64,000 nt of DNA from Thioclava sp. SK-1. Lineage in GTDB: Bacteria > Pseudomonadota > Alphaproteobacteria > Rhodobacterales > Rhodobacteraceae. The notes beneath the pieces are model-generated. The model made no database searches. It was not told the DNA's origin and saw only the letters and a program-made list of their open reading frames with translations. Below are positions 50,155 to 58,408 of the stretch, piece by piece (position 1 is the stretch's first letter; each line of letters begins with the position of its first letter). Where the stretch lies: the NCBI RefSeq assembly GCF_001705665.1, contig NZ_MDHA01000089.1:62001-126000 (forward strand), given 5' to 3'. The position numbers and the translations under genes are program-made.

Positions 50155-53100
50155 ATGCGAGGTTTGCTATTGGATCTGCCGATGAGCACGATCAAGACGC
50201 TGTGGAAATCCATATGGTTACGCCGGATCATGATTGCCGTTGGCCTGATTGCCGTTTGTGCCGCAATTTGGTTCGGCTTTCCAATGACGGGCTGGCCACC
50301 CCTATTGGGGCTTTGGCCACGGGTGATCGCGATTGGTGTGATCGTGGCAGGGATTGCCGCAGTCTATGTAAACCGCTGGCGTAAGCATCGCAAACGGGCG
50401 AAGGCGCTGGAAGACAGCCTGATGGTGGCCCCCGTTGGTGACGGGCAGGTGCTGAATGAGCGGATGCAAGATGCACTGGCCAAACTGCGCAAATCAGGTG
50501 GCAAAACCTATTTATATGATCTTCCGTGGTATATCATCATCGGGCCACCGGGGGCGGGTAAAACCACGGCGCTGGCCAATTCCGGGATCGAATTTCCCGG
50601 GCTGGACAGTTTGAAAGATCATGCGCAGGGCTTTGGCGGCACGCGCAACTGCGATTGGTGGTTTGCCGAAGATGCGGTGCTGATAGACACCGCTGGGCGT
50701 TATACAACCCAAGACAGCGATGCGCAGGCCGATCAAGCCAGTTGGCACGCGTTTCTGGACCTGTTGAAAAAGGGGCGCCCGGATCAGCCGATCAACGGCG
50801 TCATGCTGGCATTTTCCGTCGAAGATATGATGAATGCCACAGAAGACACGCTGGCCGCACATGCCCAGACGGTGCGCGACCGTCTGGCGGAAATCCATGA
50901 TGTGCTGAAAATCGACTTTCCCGTCTATGTGCTTTTCACCAAAGCGGATCTGATCGCAGGGTTTCGGGAATATTTCAGCTCGTTCAGCCAATCGCGGCGC
51001 AAGCTGGTCTGGGGCACCACATTCCAGACCCGTGATCGCGCCGCGCAAACGTGGCAAAATGTGCCGGCTGAATTTGATGGGCTGGTGGCGCGCCTATCCG
51101 ATGAGGTTATCGACCGGATGAGCGAAGAACCCGATGGGATTTCGCGCGTGGCCATCTTTGGTCTGCCCGGTCAAATGGCCATGCTGCGCGATACGATGTC
51201 GGATTTCCTGCGCCGGGTGTTTGAGCCAACGCGCTACAAAACCAACGCGATTTTGCGTGGGTTTTATTTCACCTCTGGTACGCAAGAGGGAACACCGATT
51301 GATCAGGTTCTGGGTGCCATGTCGCGCAATTCCGACAGCGGTGCTGCCTTTCAGCCCGCGTTCATGTCGGGCAAGGGCAAAAGCTATTTTTTGCATGACC
51401 TGCTGACCAAGGTGATTTTTGCCGAACGCGATTGGGTTGGGTTTGATCGCAAGGCGATTGCGCGGCGTTCTATTTTGCGCAGCGTGGCCCTATCGGCCAT
51501 TGGCGTTGTTACATTGGCACTGATGGCGGCATTTGGTTTCAGTTTTTGGCAAAATGCGTCCTTATTGCGCGCCGCCGAAGTGGACGCGGTGACATATGCG
51601 GATCATGCCCGCAATGAAATTGCCCGGCCGGTGATCGAAGATACCAATCCGTCGCTGATCATGCCTCATCTGCAAGCGTTGCGACAGATGACAGCGGGAT
51701 ATGGCGATCCGCGCAGGCCGTCGCTTTGGGAAGATTTCGGCCTGTCGCGTTATACTGAACTGCACCTGGCCGCCGACAGGGCCTATTCCGATGGGCTGGA
51801 ACGTATGCTGCGCCCACGGATGATTTTGCAGATGGAAAACGATATTCCGCAGTTGATCGCCAATGATGATACAGCCGGGGTGTATCGTGCGCTTAAAGTC
51901 TATTTGCTGTTAGGCGGGCAGGGAGAGGGAGCAGGGTCCGATGACGACGCCGCCATCACCACCTATTTCGACACGATCTGGCGGCAGGAATTCGACACCC
52001 CCGGACAGTTTGATGAACGTGATCAGATTACCGCGCATCTGGCTGCAATGCTGGAACTGGACGGCGATCGCACACCCATCATTTCCATCGATCCCGAGAT
52101 CGTCAGCCGCGCGCGTGAGGCGATCGTCAACCTGCCCTTGGCGCAGCAGGCCTATGCATCAATACAAGACCGTGCCGCGACCTCTGGCGTGCCTGATTTC
52201 AATCTGAACGACCGGATTTCAGGGGCGGTGGCGCAGGTGTTTGAAACCACCGATGGCGCACCGCTGGCGCAGGTCACGGTGCCCGGGCTATATACGTTTG
52301 AAGGGTATTGGGGCTACTTTCTGCAAGAGCTGACTGAGGCGCGTGACCGGTTGCGCGAAGATCAGTGGGTCTTGGGCGAGGCCGCAGGCCGGGTGAATTA
52401 CGAGACCCAGCTTTCGTCCTTGGAACGCGAATTGCATCGCATGTATCGGTTGGATTTTGCGCAGGCTTGGCGGGATATGTTGAGCCGGCTGGCCGTGGCG
52501 CGCATGTCCGCCGACCCGCCGCAATATGAGGCGCTGGCCGCGCTGTCGTCGCCTGTCGCATCACCGATGCTGGAACTGGTAGAGGCCGTGGACGAAGAAA
52601 CCCGGCTGACCCGATTGTATGATGAGATCGACGCATTGACCCCAGAACAATTGGCGAGCGGATCGCTCAGCGGTGATCTGGGCAGCACATTGTTTCAACG
52701 GATCTATCAACGTGGCGGCGTCTTCCAGCGCGTGGTGATGGACAATGTTTCGGCAAATAGCAAAGCCCAAGAGCGTGTCGGCGGATCCTTGACCGAAGAT
52801 ACGCAGCGCCGTCAGGTAGAACGTATCAGCGATGATTTCGCGCAATGGCACAGCCTTTTGCGCGGTGATCCAGGTGGCCGACCGGTCGACATAATCTTGA
52901 AAAATCTGTCTGCCTTGCGTGACAACCGCCGGCAGGCGGCAATGGCGCCGACGCCGGCTGATGAAACTTTGCTGGGGCAAAGCCTGTCGGCCCTGACAGC
53001 CAATAACACGGCGCTGCCCCAGCCCTTACCCCGGATGTTAAACGAGGTTGAGACCGAATTCCGCGCCGTCGCGCAAGATGCCACGATGGTGCAGCTGAAC

Positions 53101-53778
53101 CGGGCGCTGAACCAAGATGTCACGCAGTTTTGCCGAGACTATATCGCGCCGTTTTACCCCTTTGGAAACGGGCGCCATATTTCGCCCGCGATCTTTGGGC
53201 AATTCTTTGGACCGGGCGGAAAAATGGACAGCTTCTACAGCGCCTATTTACAGCCGCATGTCTTGCGCGGCGCCAATGGGTTGGAACCCGCGCCCGACAG
53301 CCCCGTTGGACAGCGCCTGACCCCTGCTACCCTGAAGCAATTTGACCGCGCACAGGCCATTCAGATGGCGTTCTTTGCCTCTGGTTCGCCCGAGCCCCAA
53401 GTCAAGATGTCGGTAACACATGTCACGTCATCGCCAACGGTTCAGCTGTCGGTCCTGTCGGTCAATGGTGCGTCGATCCGTACACAGCCAGATAGCTCCC
53501 CGGCGGCATTGGAATGGCCCGGCCAATCCTCTGGCGTGTCAATTGAGCTTTATCCGCAAGAACAGGGTCGGCAATCCAGCCTGAGCTTTGCGCAAGGGCG
53601 TTGGGATATCGTGACATTCCTGCGCCGCGGGCGGGCACGCGTGGTGGGTAATGTTGTGGATGTCACCCATGATATCGGTGGCCGGTCGATCACCTACCGG
53701 ATGGAATTTGATTCCACGACAGTACCATTCTTGATGCCAGAGCTGTCGGATTTTTCCTGCCCCGTTTCATTGGAGTAA
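50155..53778 (+). CDS. tssM: T6SS membrane protein TssM (IcmF family)
   Basis: A 1,207-residue protein with two N-terminal helices (IMIAVGLIAVCAAIWFGF and VIAIGVIVAGIAAVYV) and a third near residue 445-467 (SAIGVVTLALMAAFGFSFW). A cytosolic NTPase-like domain between them has an intact Walker A, GPPGAGKTTAL near residue 129, and later DTAGRYTT. The long periplasmic part ends in the beta-sandwich domain that meets TssJ or the outer membrane. Length is usual for IcmF proteins. GGGAGGG precedes the ATG. Confidence 0.93.
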   Translation: MRGLLLDLPMSTIKTLWKSIWLRRIMIAVGLIAVCAAIWFGFPMTGWPPLLGLWPRVIAIGVIVAGIAAVYVNRWRKHRKRAKALEDSLMVAPVGDGQVLNERMQDALAKLRKSGGKTYLYDLPWYIIIGPPGAGKTTALANSGIEFPGLDSLKDHAQGFGGTRNCDWWFAEDAVLIDTAGRYTTQDSDAQADQASWHAFLDLLKKGRPDQPINGVMLAFSVEDMMNATEDTLAAHAQTVRDRLAEIHDVLKIDFPVYVLFTKADLIAGFREYFSSFSQSRRKLVWGTTFQTRDRAAQTWQNVPAEFDGLVARLSDEVIDRMSEEPDGISRVAIFGLPGQMAMLRDTMSDFLRRVFEPTRYKTNAILRGFYFTSGTQEGTPIDQVLGAMSRNSDSGAAFQPAFMSGKGKSYFLHDLLTKVIFAERDWVGFDRKAIARRSILRSVALSAIGVVTLALMAAFGFSFWQNASLLRAAEVDAVTYADHARNEIARPVIEDTNPSLIMPHLQALRQMTAGYGDPRRPSLWEDFGLSRYTELHLAADRAYSDGLERMLRPRMILQMENDIPQLIANDDTAGVYRALKVYLLLGGQGEGAGSDDDAAITTYFDTIWRQEFDTPGQFDERDQITAHLAAMLELDGDRTPIISIDPEIVSRAREAIVNLPLAQQAYASIQDRAATSGVPDFNLNDRISGAVAQVFETTDGAPLAQVTVPGLYTFEGYWGYFLQELTEARDRLREDQWVLGEAAGRVNYETQLSSLERELHRMYRLDFAQAWRDMLSRLAVARMSADPPQYEALAALSSPVASPMLELVEAVDEETRLTRLYDEIDALTPEQLASGSLSGDLGSTLFQRIYQRGGVFQRVVMDNVSANSKAQERVGGSLTEDTQRRQVERISDDFAQWHSLLRGDPGGRPVDIILKNLSALRDNRRQAAMAPTPADETLLGQSLSALTANNTALPQPLPRMLNEVETEFRAVAQDATMVQLNRALNQDVTQFCRDYIAPFYPFGNGRHISPAIFGQFFGPGGKMDSFYSAYLQPHVLRGANGLEPAPDSPVGQRLTPATLKQFDRAQAIQMAFFASGSPEPQVKMSVTHVTSSPTVQLSVLSVNGASIRTQPDSSPAALEWPGQSSGVSIELYPQEQGRQSSLSFAQGRWDIVTFLRRGRARVVGNVVDVTHDIGGRSITYRMEFDSTTVPFLMPELSDFSCPVSLE

Positions 53779-53781
53779 CGC

Positions 53782-54522
53782 ATGGATCCGCGCGCACAGA
53801 TCGGAGTGTTCGGCAAACATCCCGCCTATGGGGATTTTTTACGCGCCGGCGTGTCCGATCCGATAGTCGAGGCAATGATGCAGTGGCTGGACCCGACATT
53901 GGCGCAATTGCGCGATGATCTTGGGAATGACTGGGCGGCCTTTTGGGATCAGGCGCAACCGGTGCGGTTTTGGATCGGGCGTGGCGTGTTTGGCAAAACA
54001 TTGGCCGGCATCATGGTGGCGTCACATGATCGGGTCGGGCGCCGCTATCCGTTGGTGCTGATGGGCGAGGGCGTGGCACAGGCCGCCCCGGTGGTCGATC
54101 CCGATCAGACAGTCTATGCCGCGTTGGAATATCATCTGCGCCAAATGCAGCCCGGTATCGGTGCCAAGGCGCTGCTAGAGGGCATGTCGGTTTCAATGCC
54201 TTCCGAAACGCCGCAGGCGGCGCAGACAGGCCCGACAGTCTGGGCGCATCACCCGCATGCGGATCTTGCTGCCTTGCTGGGTGCCGCCGTCCCGGTAGAG
54301 GCAGAGCATGCGCGTTTGACCCGGGCGATGTTTTGGGCACCGGGTGGCGACGGGCGCGCAGCCTGTTGGTTGTCGCATGACCGCATGCCGCAATCGGGGG
54401 CTTTGGGCTGGCTTCTGGGCGGTGTGCCTGCGCAGGACGACATCCAGACCGGCAGCCCTGTCTCATCGGACCTCAGCCCCGGCATCAAGGACTCACAGGA
54501 GGCCAAATCTCATGCACCATAA
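53782..54522 (+). CDS. tagF: T6SS-associated protein TagF
   Basis: A 246-residue protein with the TagF signature IGVFGKHPAYGDFLRAG (residues 7-23), a WxxG-type core (VRFWIGRGVFGKTLAGIMVAS) and DRVGRRYPLVL. TagF is a post-translational repressor acting through the Fha/threonine-phosphorylation pathway in several species. The C-terminal 30 residues look unstructured. It overlaps pppA by 11 bp and is located between tssM and pppA. In some genomes TagF is fused to PppA; here they are separate. Confidence 0.88.
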   Translation: MDPRAQIGVFGKHPAYGDFLRAGVSDPIVEAMMQWLDPTLAQLRDDLGNDWAAFWDQAQPVRFWIGRGVFGKTLAGIMVASHDRVGRRYPLVLMGEGVAQAAPVVDPDQTVYAALEYHLRQMQPGIGAKALLEGMSVSMPSETPQAAQTGPTVWAHHPHADLAALLGAAVPVEAEHARLTRAMFWAPGGDGRAACWLSHDRMPQSGALGWLLGGVPAQDDIQTGSPVSSDLSPGIKDSQEAKSHAP

Positions 54523-55303
54523 TGACTTTTTCAGCTTTGAAACGGGTCAGGCCACCGATGTTGGATGTCGCCGCGAGGTGAATGAGGATAATTTTCTATC
54601 GCGCGGGGATTATGGGCTGTGGGTTGTGGCCGATGGTATGGGTGGACATGCCGCCGGTGATTTCGCATCGCTTGCGATTGTGCAGCAGCTCAATTCCGTG
54701 GGCGTTCCGGCGTCTGCAGATGACCTGCAAGCGCGGTTCATGGAACGGCTGACCCGGGCAAATGATGAAATTATCACCCATGCCGAGGCGCTTGGCAGGG
54801 GCACGATTGGGGCGACGGTGGTCTCGCTTTTGGTGCATGACCAACATTTCGCCTGCATCTGGTCAGGCGATAGCCGGGCCTATCTGCTGCGCCATGACCG
54901 GCTAAGCCAACAAAGCCGCGACCATACAGAGGTGCGCGCCTTGCTGGACGCGGGCACGATTTCGGAACATGAGGCGCTGCATTGGCCGCGCAAGAATGTC
55001 ATCACCCGGGCGATCGGTGTCACTGCGCAGCCGCAATGCGATATTGTCGTAGGCGCATTGCAAGAAGGGGATGTGTTCTTGCTGTGCTCCGACGGGTTGA
55101 CCGAACATCTCAGCGATACCGATATCGCCTATTTCCTGCGCTCACATGCACCTCAACAGGCTTGCGATGCGATGGTGGCGGAAACGCTTGCACGGGGGGC
55201 GCGCGACAATGTTACGGTGATTGTCGTGCGTTGCGGCCCACCGCCGCTTTTTGCCGAAGAGGAAGACAGCTGTCTAAGCGATAGCACCGGGGAGGAGCAA
55301 TGA
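54512..55303 (+). CDS. pppA: PP2C-family serine/threonine phosphatase PppA
   Basis: A 263-residue phosphatase with PP2C motifs in order: TDVGCRREVNEDNF, VVADGMGGHAAGD, WSGDSRAYLLR, LLCSDGLTEHL and ARDNVTVIVV, which supply the metal-binding aspartates. It opposes the kinase encoded next to it. The start at 54512 lies inside tagF with CAGGAGG upstream; the longer frame from 54344 is rejected. The next start overlaps its stop (ATGA). Confidence 0.92.
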   Translation: MHHNDFFSFETGQATDVGCRREVNEDNFLSRGDYGLWVVADGMGGHAAGDFASLAIVQQLNSVGVPASADDLQARFMERLTRANDEIITHAEALGRGTIGATVVSLLVHDQHFACIWSGDSRAYLLRHDRLSQQSRDHTEVRALLDAGTISEHEALHWPRKNVITRAIGVTAQPQCDIVVGALQEGDVFLLCSDGLTEHLSDTDIAYFLRSHAPQQACDAMVAETLARGARDNVTVIVVRCGPPPLFAEEEDSCLSDSTGEEQ

Positions 55304-57441
55304 CCCCGCCCGACCCATTGCCCGAAAACCGCGCCAATAAAGATAATGATCAAAGCCGCACCGTGATTGACACAGTCGGGATGGACGCCCCGGTCCCGGC
55401 AGCTGGGCCGCCGCCTGCACCCGGGCCGGAGACAGATAAAACGGTGTTTACACCCGTGACGGATGCGGCCGACGGCACAGACGAACACGCGTCATCCCAA
55501 AAGCCACCCGTGCCGGTCGATGCGGCGCTACCGGCTTTGGCGCAGCCACGCACCGCATCGGTGGCGGCACATACCAGCCCCAGCACAACCGCAATTGCTA
55601 TCGGCACGCTGATCAACAACAATTATGAAATCACACAGACCTTGAAGGCCGGGGGCATGGGGGCCGTCTATCGCGGTGTGGAAATCGGCACGGGTGATCC
55701 GGTGGCGATCAAAGCGATCCTGCCCGAATTGGCCGAAGATGAAAAAGTTGGCCTGATGTTCAAACGCGAGGCCCGCACGTTGCGTCAGCTCGCGGATGAG
55801 GCGATTGTCCGATACTATAACTATGTGCATGACCGGGAGCTGGATCGTTATTTTCTGGTGATGGAATTCATCGAAGGTGTGCCCCTGTCCGAGCATATCG
55901 AACAAAGTGGAGCAATCCCGGTGCCCCAAGCCCAGATCCTGTTAAGGCGGCTGGCGAAGGGATTGGCGAAAGCCCACGCTCAGGATGTCATCCACCGGGA
56001 TTTATCGCCTGATAATGTGATGTTGCCCGATGATGCGGTGGATCAGGCCCGGCTGATAGATTTCGGCATCGCCAAATCCAATGTGCTGCAAGAAAGCACG
56101 ATGGCGGGTCAATTTGCGGGCAAATTCAAATATGTCGCTCCCGAACAGCTGGGACATTATAACGGCGATGTCACTCCGGCGACCGATATTTATGGGTTGG
56201 CACTGATGATCTGTGCCACTGTGATCGGTCGGCCATTGAATATGGGCAGCTCCATCGTCGAAGCGGTGCAATCGCGGCTGACAATCCCGGACCTTCAGGC
56301 TGTGCCAGAGGCGATGCGCCCGTTACTGGCGCATATGCTGGAACCAGATCCTGCGCGGCGCCCTGCCTCGATGGATGTGGTGCAGCAAATGCTGGCCACA
56401 CCGGCAATGATCCCGATGCATTATCGGATGGGCCTGCCAATGCCCCCCGCGCTGCAGCCTGCAGGCAATGGGACGGTGACCGGGCGGGAGGCATCCGCAC
56501 TCACCCATTCCGCGCCGGGGTTGCAACTGCCCGGCGCCGCGTGTCACGCCAACCCGTCCGCACCGCCGATGCCTGTTGCTTTGCCAATGCAGGACGGGGC
56601 GCGTGATGGCGCCGGCCGGCTTCTTGGCGCGTTGGCCATGGTCTTTGCTGCCAGTATTGCAGCCGCCGGATGGTATGCATGGGATCATGGGCTGTTGGGC
56701 AATGATCCACCCCTGCCAATGCCGGTGGCATCTGCGGGACAAGGTGGTGGCAGTGCAAACGGGACTGCGCCGGTCACCACAACGCGAGACGGGTTTCTGG
56801 CCGCGTTTGACACGGGCGAATGCACCTATACCGCGCGGATTGCCGCCGGGCCCAATGCAGGCATGATCGAAGGGTTTTCCGCAAGTGGCGAAGCCTTTGC
56901 CGGTTTGCCCGCAGCCTATGAAGAAGCCTTTGGCGCGCGCCCTGCGATTCTGTCCCGCCAGATCACATCGCCCCAATGCTCAGCGCTGGATTTCGCGCAT
57001 AAGCTGCAAGGGCGCGGCAGACCTGGCGTGCAGATGGTGCTGTCAGAAGATCAGATCACAAGTGGCGAAAGTGTCGGAGCACAACTGCAAGCAGAGGGCG
57101 CGCAATCGCTGTGGCTGGTGCTGATCACCCCTGTCGGTGGTGTCTATAATCTGACCGATCGCTTGTCTGACCCGGTGGGCGGTCAACGGCGGTTGAATTT
57201 TGGGCTGAATTTGGCGCAAGGCGAGGAAGAACAACCACAAATTCTGCTTGCGGTGGCGTCTGATACCCCCCTTGTGCGCGCCGCGGCAGCCCGCGATGGG
57301 ACGCAGGCTGCGGATCTGCTGCCGCAGATCCTGGACGAGATAGCGCAATCTGATGGGGCGGCGGCAGCTGCCGTTTCATATGTTATGTTACGTCCGGCCG
57401 CCGCCGCTGAAACGCAGGGCACCGCTGCGCAAGATGACTGA
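55300..57441 (+). CDS. ppkA: Membrane serine/threonine kinase PpkA of the T6SS
   Basis: A 713-residue protein. The cytoplasmic N-terminus (1 to about 100) is Pro-rich with two TV motifs (SRTVID, Thr21; ETDKTVFT, Thr48) like those of TssL. The kinase domain (about 107-370) shows the glycine loop [17 protein letters not shown], the catalytic loop HRDLSPDN (Ser in place of the more common Lys), DFG as LIDFGIAK and APE as VAPEQ. One transmembrane helix near residue 438-460 precedes a periplasmic region without VWA motifs but with two cysteines ([18 protein letters not shown]). It should phosphorylate an Fha/TssL-type partner. Confidence 0.9.
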   Translation: MTPPDPLPENRANKDNDQSRTVIDTVGMDAPVPAAGPPPAPGPETDKTVFTPVTDAADGTDEHASSQKPPVPVDAALPALAQPRTASVAAHTSPSTTAIAIGTLINNNYEITQTLKAGGMGAVYRGVEIGTGDPVAIKAILPELAEDEKVGLMFKREARTLRQLADEAIVRYYNYVHDRELDRYFLVMEFIEGVPLSEHIEQSGAIPVPQAQILLRRLAKGLAKAHAQDVIHRDLSPDNVMLPDDAVDQARLIDFGIAKSNVLQESTMAGQFAGKFKYVAPEQLGHYNGDVTPATDIYGLALMICATVIGRPLNMGSSIVEAVQSRLTIPDLQAVPEAMRPLLAHMLEPDPARRPASMDVVQQMLATPAMIPMHYRMGLPMPPALQPAGNGTVTGREASALTHSAPGLQLPGAACHANPSAPPMPVALPMQDGARDGAGRLLGALAMVFAASIAAAGWYAWDHGLLGNDPPLPMPVASAGQGGGSANGTAPVTTTRDGFLAAFDTGECTYTARIAAGPNAGMIEGFSASGEAFAGLPAAYEEAFGARPAILSRQITSPQCSALDFAHKLQGRGRPGVQMVLSEDQITSGESVGAQLQAEGAQSLWLVLITPVGGVYNLTDRLSDPVGGQRRLNFGLNLAQGEEEQPQILLAVASDTPLVRAAAARDGTQAADLLPQILDEIAQSDGAAAAAVSYVMLRPAAAAETQGTAAQDD

Positions 57442-57538
57442 CAAGTTCTCTAGGATTTTAAAAGATCGCTTGTGCGAATGCATGACTTGCCCTAAAGAGA
57501 CAATGCAACGTTTTTTCTTACTGCACCCTGTCTCCGAT

Positions 57539-57577
57539 CCCGGCTTCAGCCTGCCTCTACGAACTGACAAAGCCGGG
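57539..57577 (+). promoter_or_regulatory. Stem-loop in the leader between ppkA and the cold-shock gene
   Basis: CCCGGCTT (57539-57546) and AAGCCGGG (57570-57577) pair perfectly around a 23-nt loop, 45 bp upstream of the cold-shock start. It may be the terminator of the T6SS run or a temperature-sensitive leader element. The 181-bp leader is long, as in other cold-shock genes. Confidence 0.45.
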
Positions 57578-57622
57578 TCGTCGCATACTGCGGGCGGCAT
57601 TACTAAACTAGGAGATCTCACG

Positions 57623-57829
57623 ATGGCTAAAGGCACCGTGAAATGGTTCAACACCACCAAAGGCTTCGGCTTTATCGCACCTGAGTCCGGTGGCAGCGAC
57701 GTATTCGTTCACATCTCGGCTCTTGAGCGCGCTGGCATTCAGCAGCTCGACGATGGTCAAGCAGTGACTTTCGATCTGGAAGCCGGCCGTGACGGCCGTC
57801 AAGCAGCAGCAAACCTGCAGCTCGCCTAA
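57623..57829 (+). CDS. Cold-shock-domain protein (CspA family)
   Basis: A 68-residue single-domain OB-fold RNA/DNA-binding protein: [20 protein letters not shown] carries the RNP1 motif (KGFGFIAP) and VFVHISA the RNP2 motif. Length and motifs are those of CspA-like RNA chaperones. GGAG precedes the ATG at 57623. It follows ppkA in the same direction but has its own leader, so it is probably separately regulated. Confidence 0.95.
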   Translation: MAKGTVKWFNTTKGFGFIAPESGGSDVFVHISALERAGIQQLDDGQAVTFDLEAGRDGRQAAANLQLA

Positions 57830-57845
57830 TTCAGGCTCCTACGCA

Positions 57846-57871
57846 GACCTGATCCCTGCGGGGGTCGGGTC
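57846..57871 (+). other. Hairpin between the cold-shock gene and a small downstream gene
   Basis: GACCTGATCCC and GGGGTCGGGTC pair over 11 positions (including G-T pairs) around a four-base loop. It starts 17 bp after the cold-shock stop and ends 16 bp before the next start, near the GGAG ribosome site. It could terminate the cold-shock mRNA or gate translation of the next gene. Confidence 0.45.
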
Positions 57872-57887
57872 ATCACTTGGAGTTATC

Positions 57888-58124
57888 ATGGCTAAAAAAG
57901 ACGCGACTTTGGCAAGTTTTGCCTTCTCGCCCGCCAAAGCGGCAACCCCCCACGATAAAACCAACGCCGCCGCGCGCGATATTATTTCGACAGAAGCCAA
58001 TTATCGGGCAGATAAAACTGCCAAATTGCGGGCCGCTCGGCTTGCGCGTGATGGCCATGCACCCGTTGATGTTGTTGACGATTTGCCGGTAACGATCGAC
58101 ATCACGCTCAGTTCAGACGATTGA
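57888..58124 (+). CDS. Small hypothetical protein, 78 residues
   Basis: MAKKDATLASFAFSPAKAAT opens an Ala/Lys/Arg/Asp-rich, hydrophilic protein without a signal peptide or membrane segment. The middle (DKTAKLRAARLARDGHAP) should be helical and basic, the tail (VDVVDDLPVTIDITLSSDD) acidic. GGAG lies seven bases before the ATG. It follows the cold-shock gene in the same direction. I do not recognise a family; a nucleic-acid-binding or ribosome-linked role is only a guess. Confidence 0.6.
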   Translation: MAKKDATLASFAFSPAKAATPHDKTNAAARDIISTEANYRADKTAKLRAARLARDGHAPVDVVDDLPVTIDITLSSDD

Positions 58125-58187
58125 TCGCGCCCACTTCGGGCATCTATCTGACTGCAGGTCCGTCCTGAGACGAAGCGGAGGCTGTTC

Positions 58188-58337
58188 ATGCCGACCGATA
58201 CAGATTTTGCACATCAAGCCATCCGGCATTATCCCCTGAAACCCGCGGAAACCGGGCTGGAATGGAACGAATTTTTCCAGCGACTTGCGCTTGGGACTTT
58301 GCCAGAGCCAAAATCAACAGAGCCGTGCCGGAAATAG
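58188..58337 (+). CDS. Small protein, 49 residues, unknown function
   Basis: The frame from ATG 58188 to TAG 58335-58337 is preceded by GCGGAGG seven bases upstream, a near-ideal Shine-Dalgarno. The product (MPTDTDFAHQAIRHYPLKPA onward) contains WNEFFQRLALGTLPEPK and is neither membrane-like nor low complexity. It lies 72 bp before the AGE-family gene on the same strand. No family recognised. Confidence 0.45.
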   Translation: MPTDTDFAHQAIRHYPLKPAETGLEWNEFFQRLALGTLPEPKSTEPCRK

Positions 58338-58408
58338 GCTGCGCCTGATTGCATCCGCCCGCAAGCCATGCACAGATTGCCCCGCGATACAAAGTGGAGG
58401 ATCTGAAG

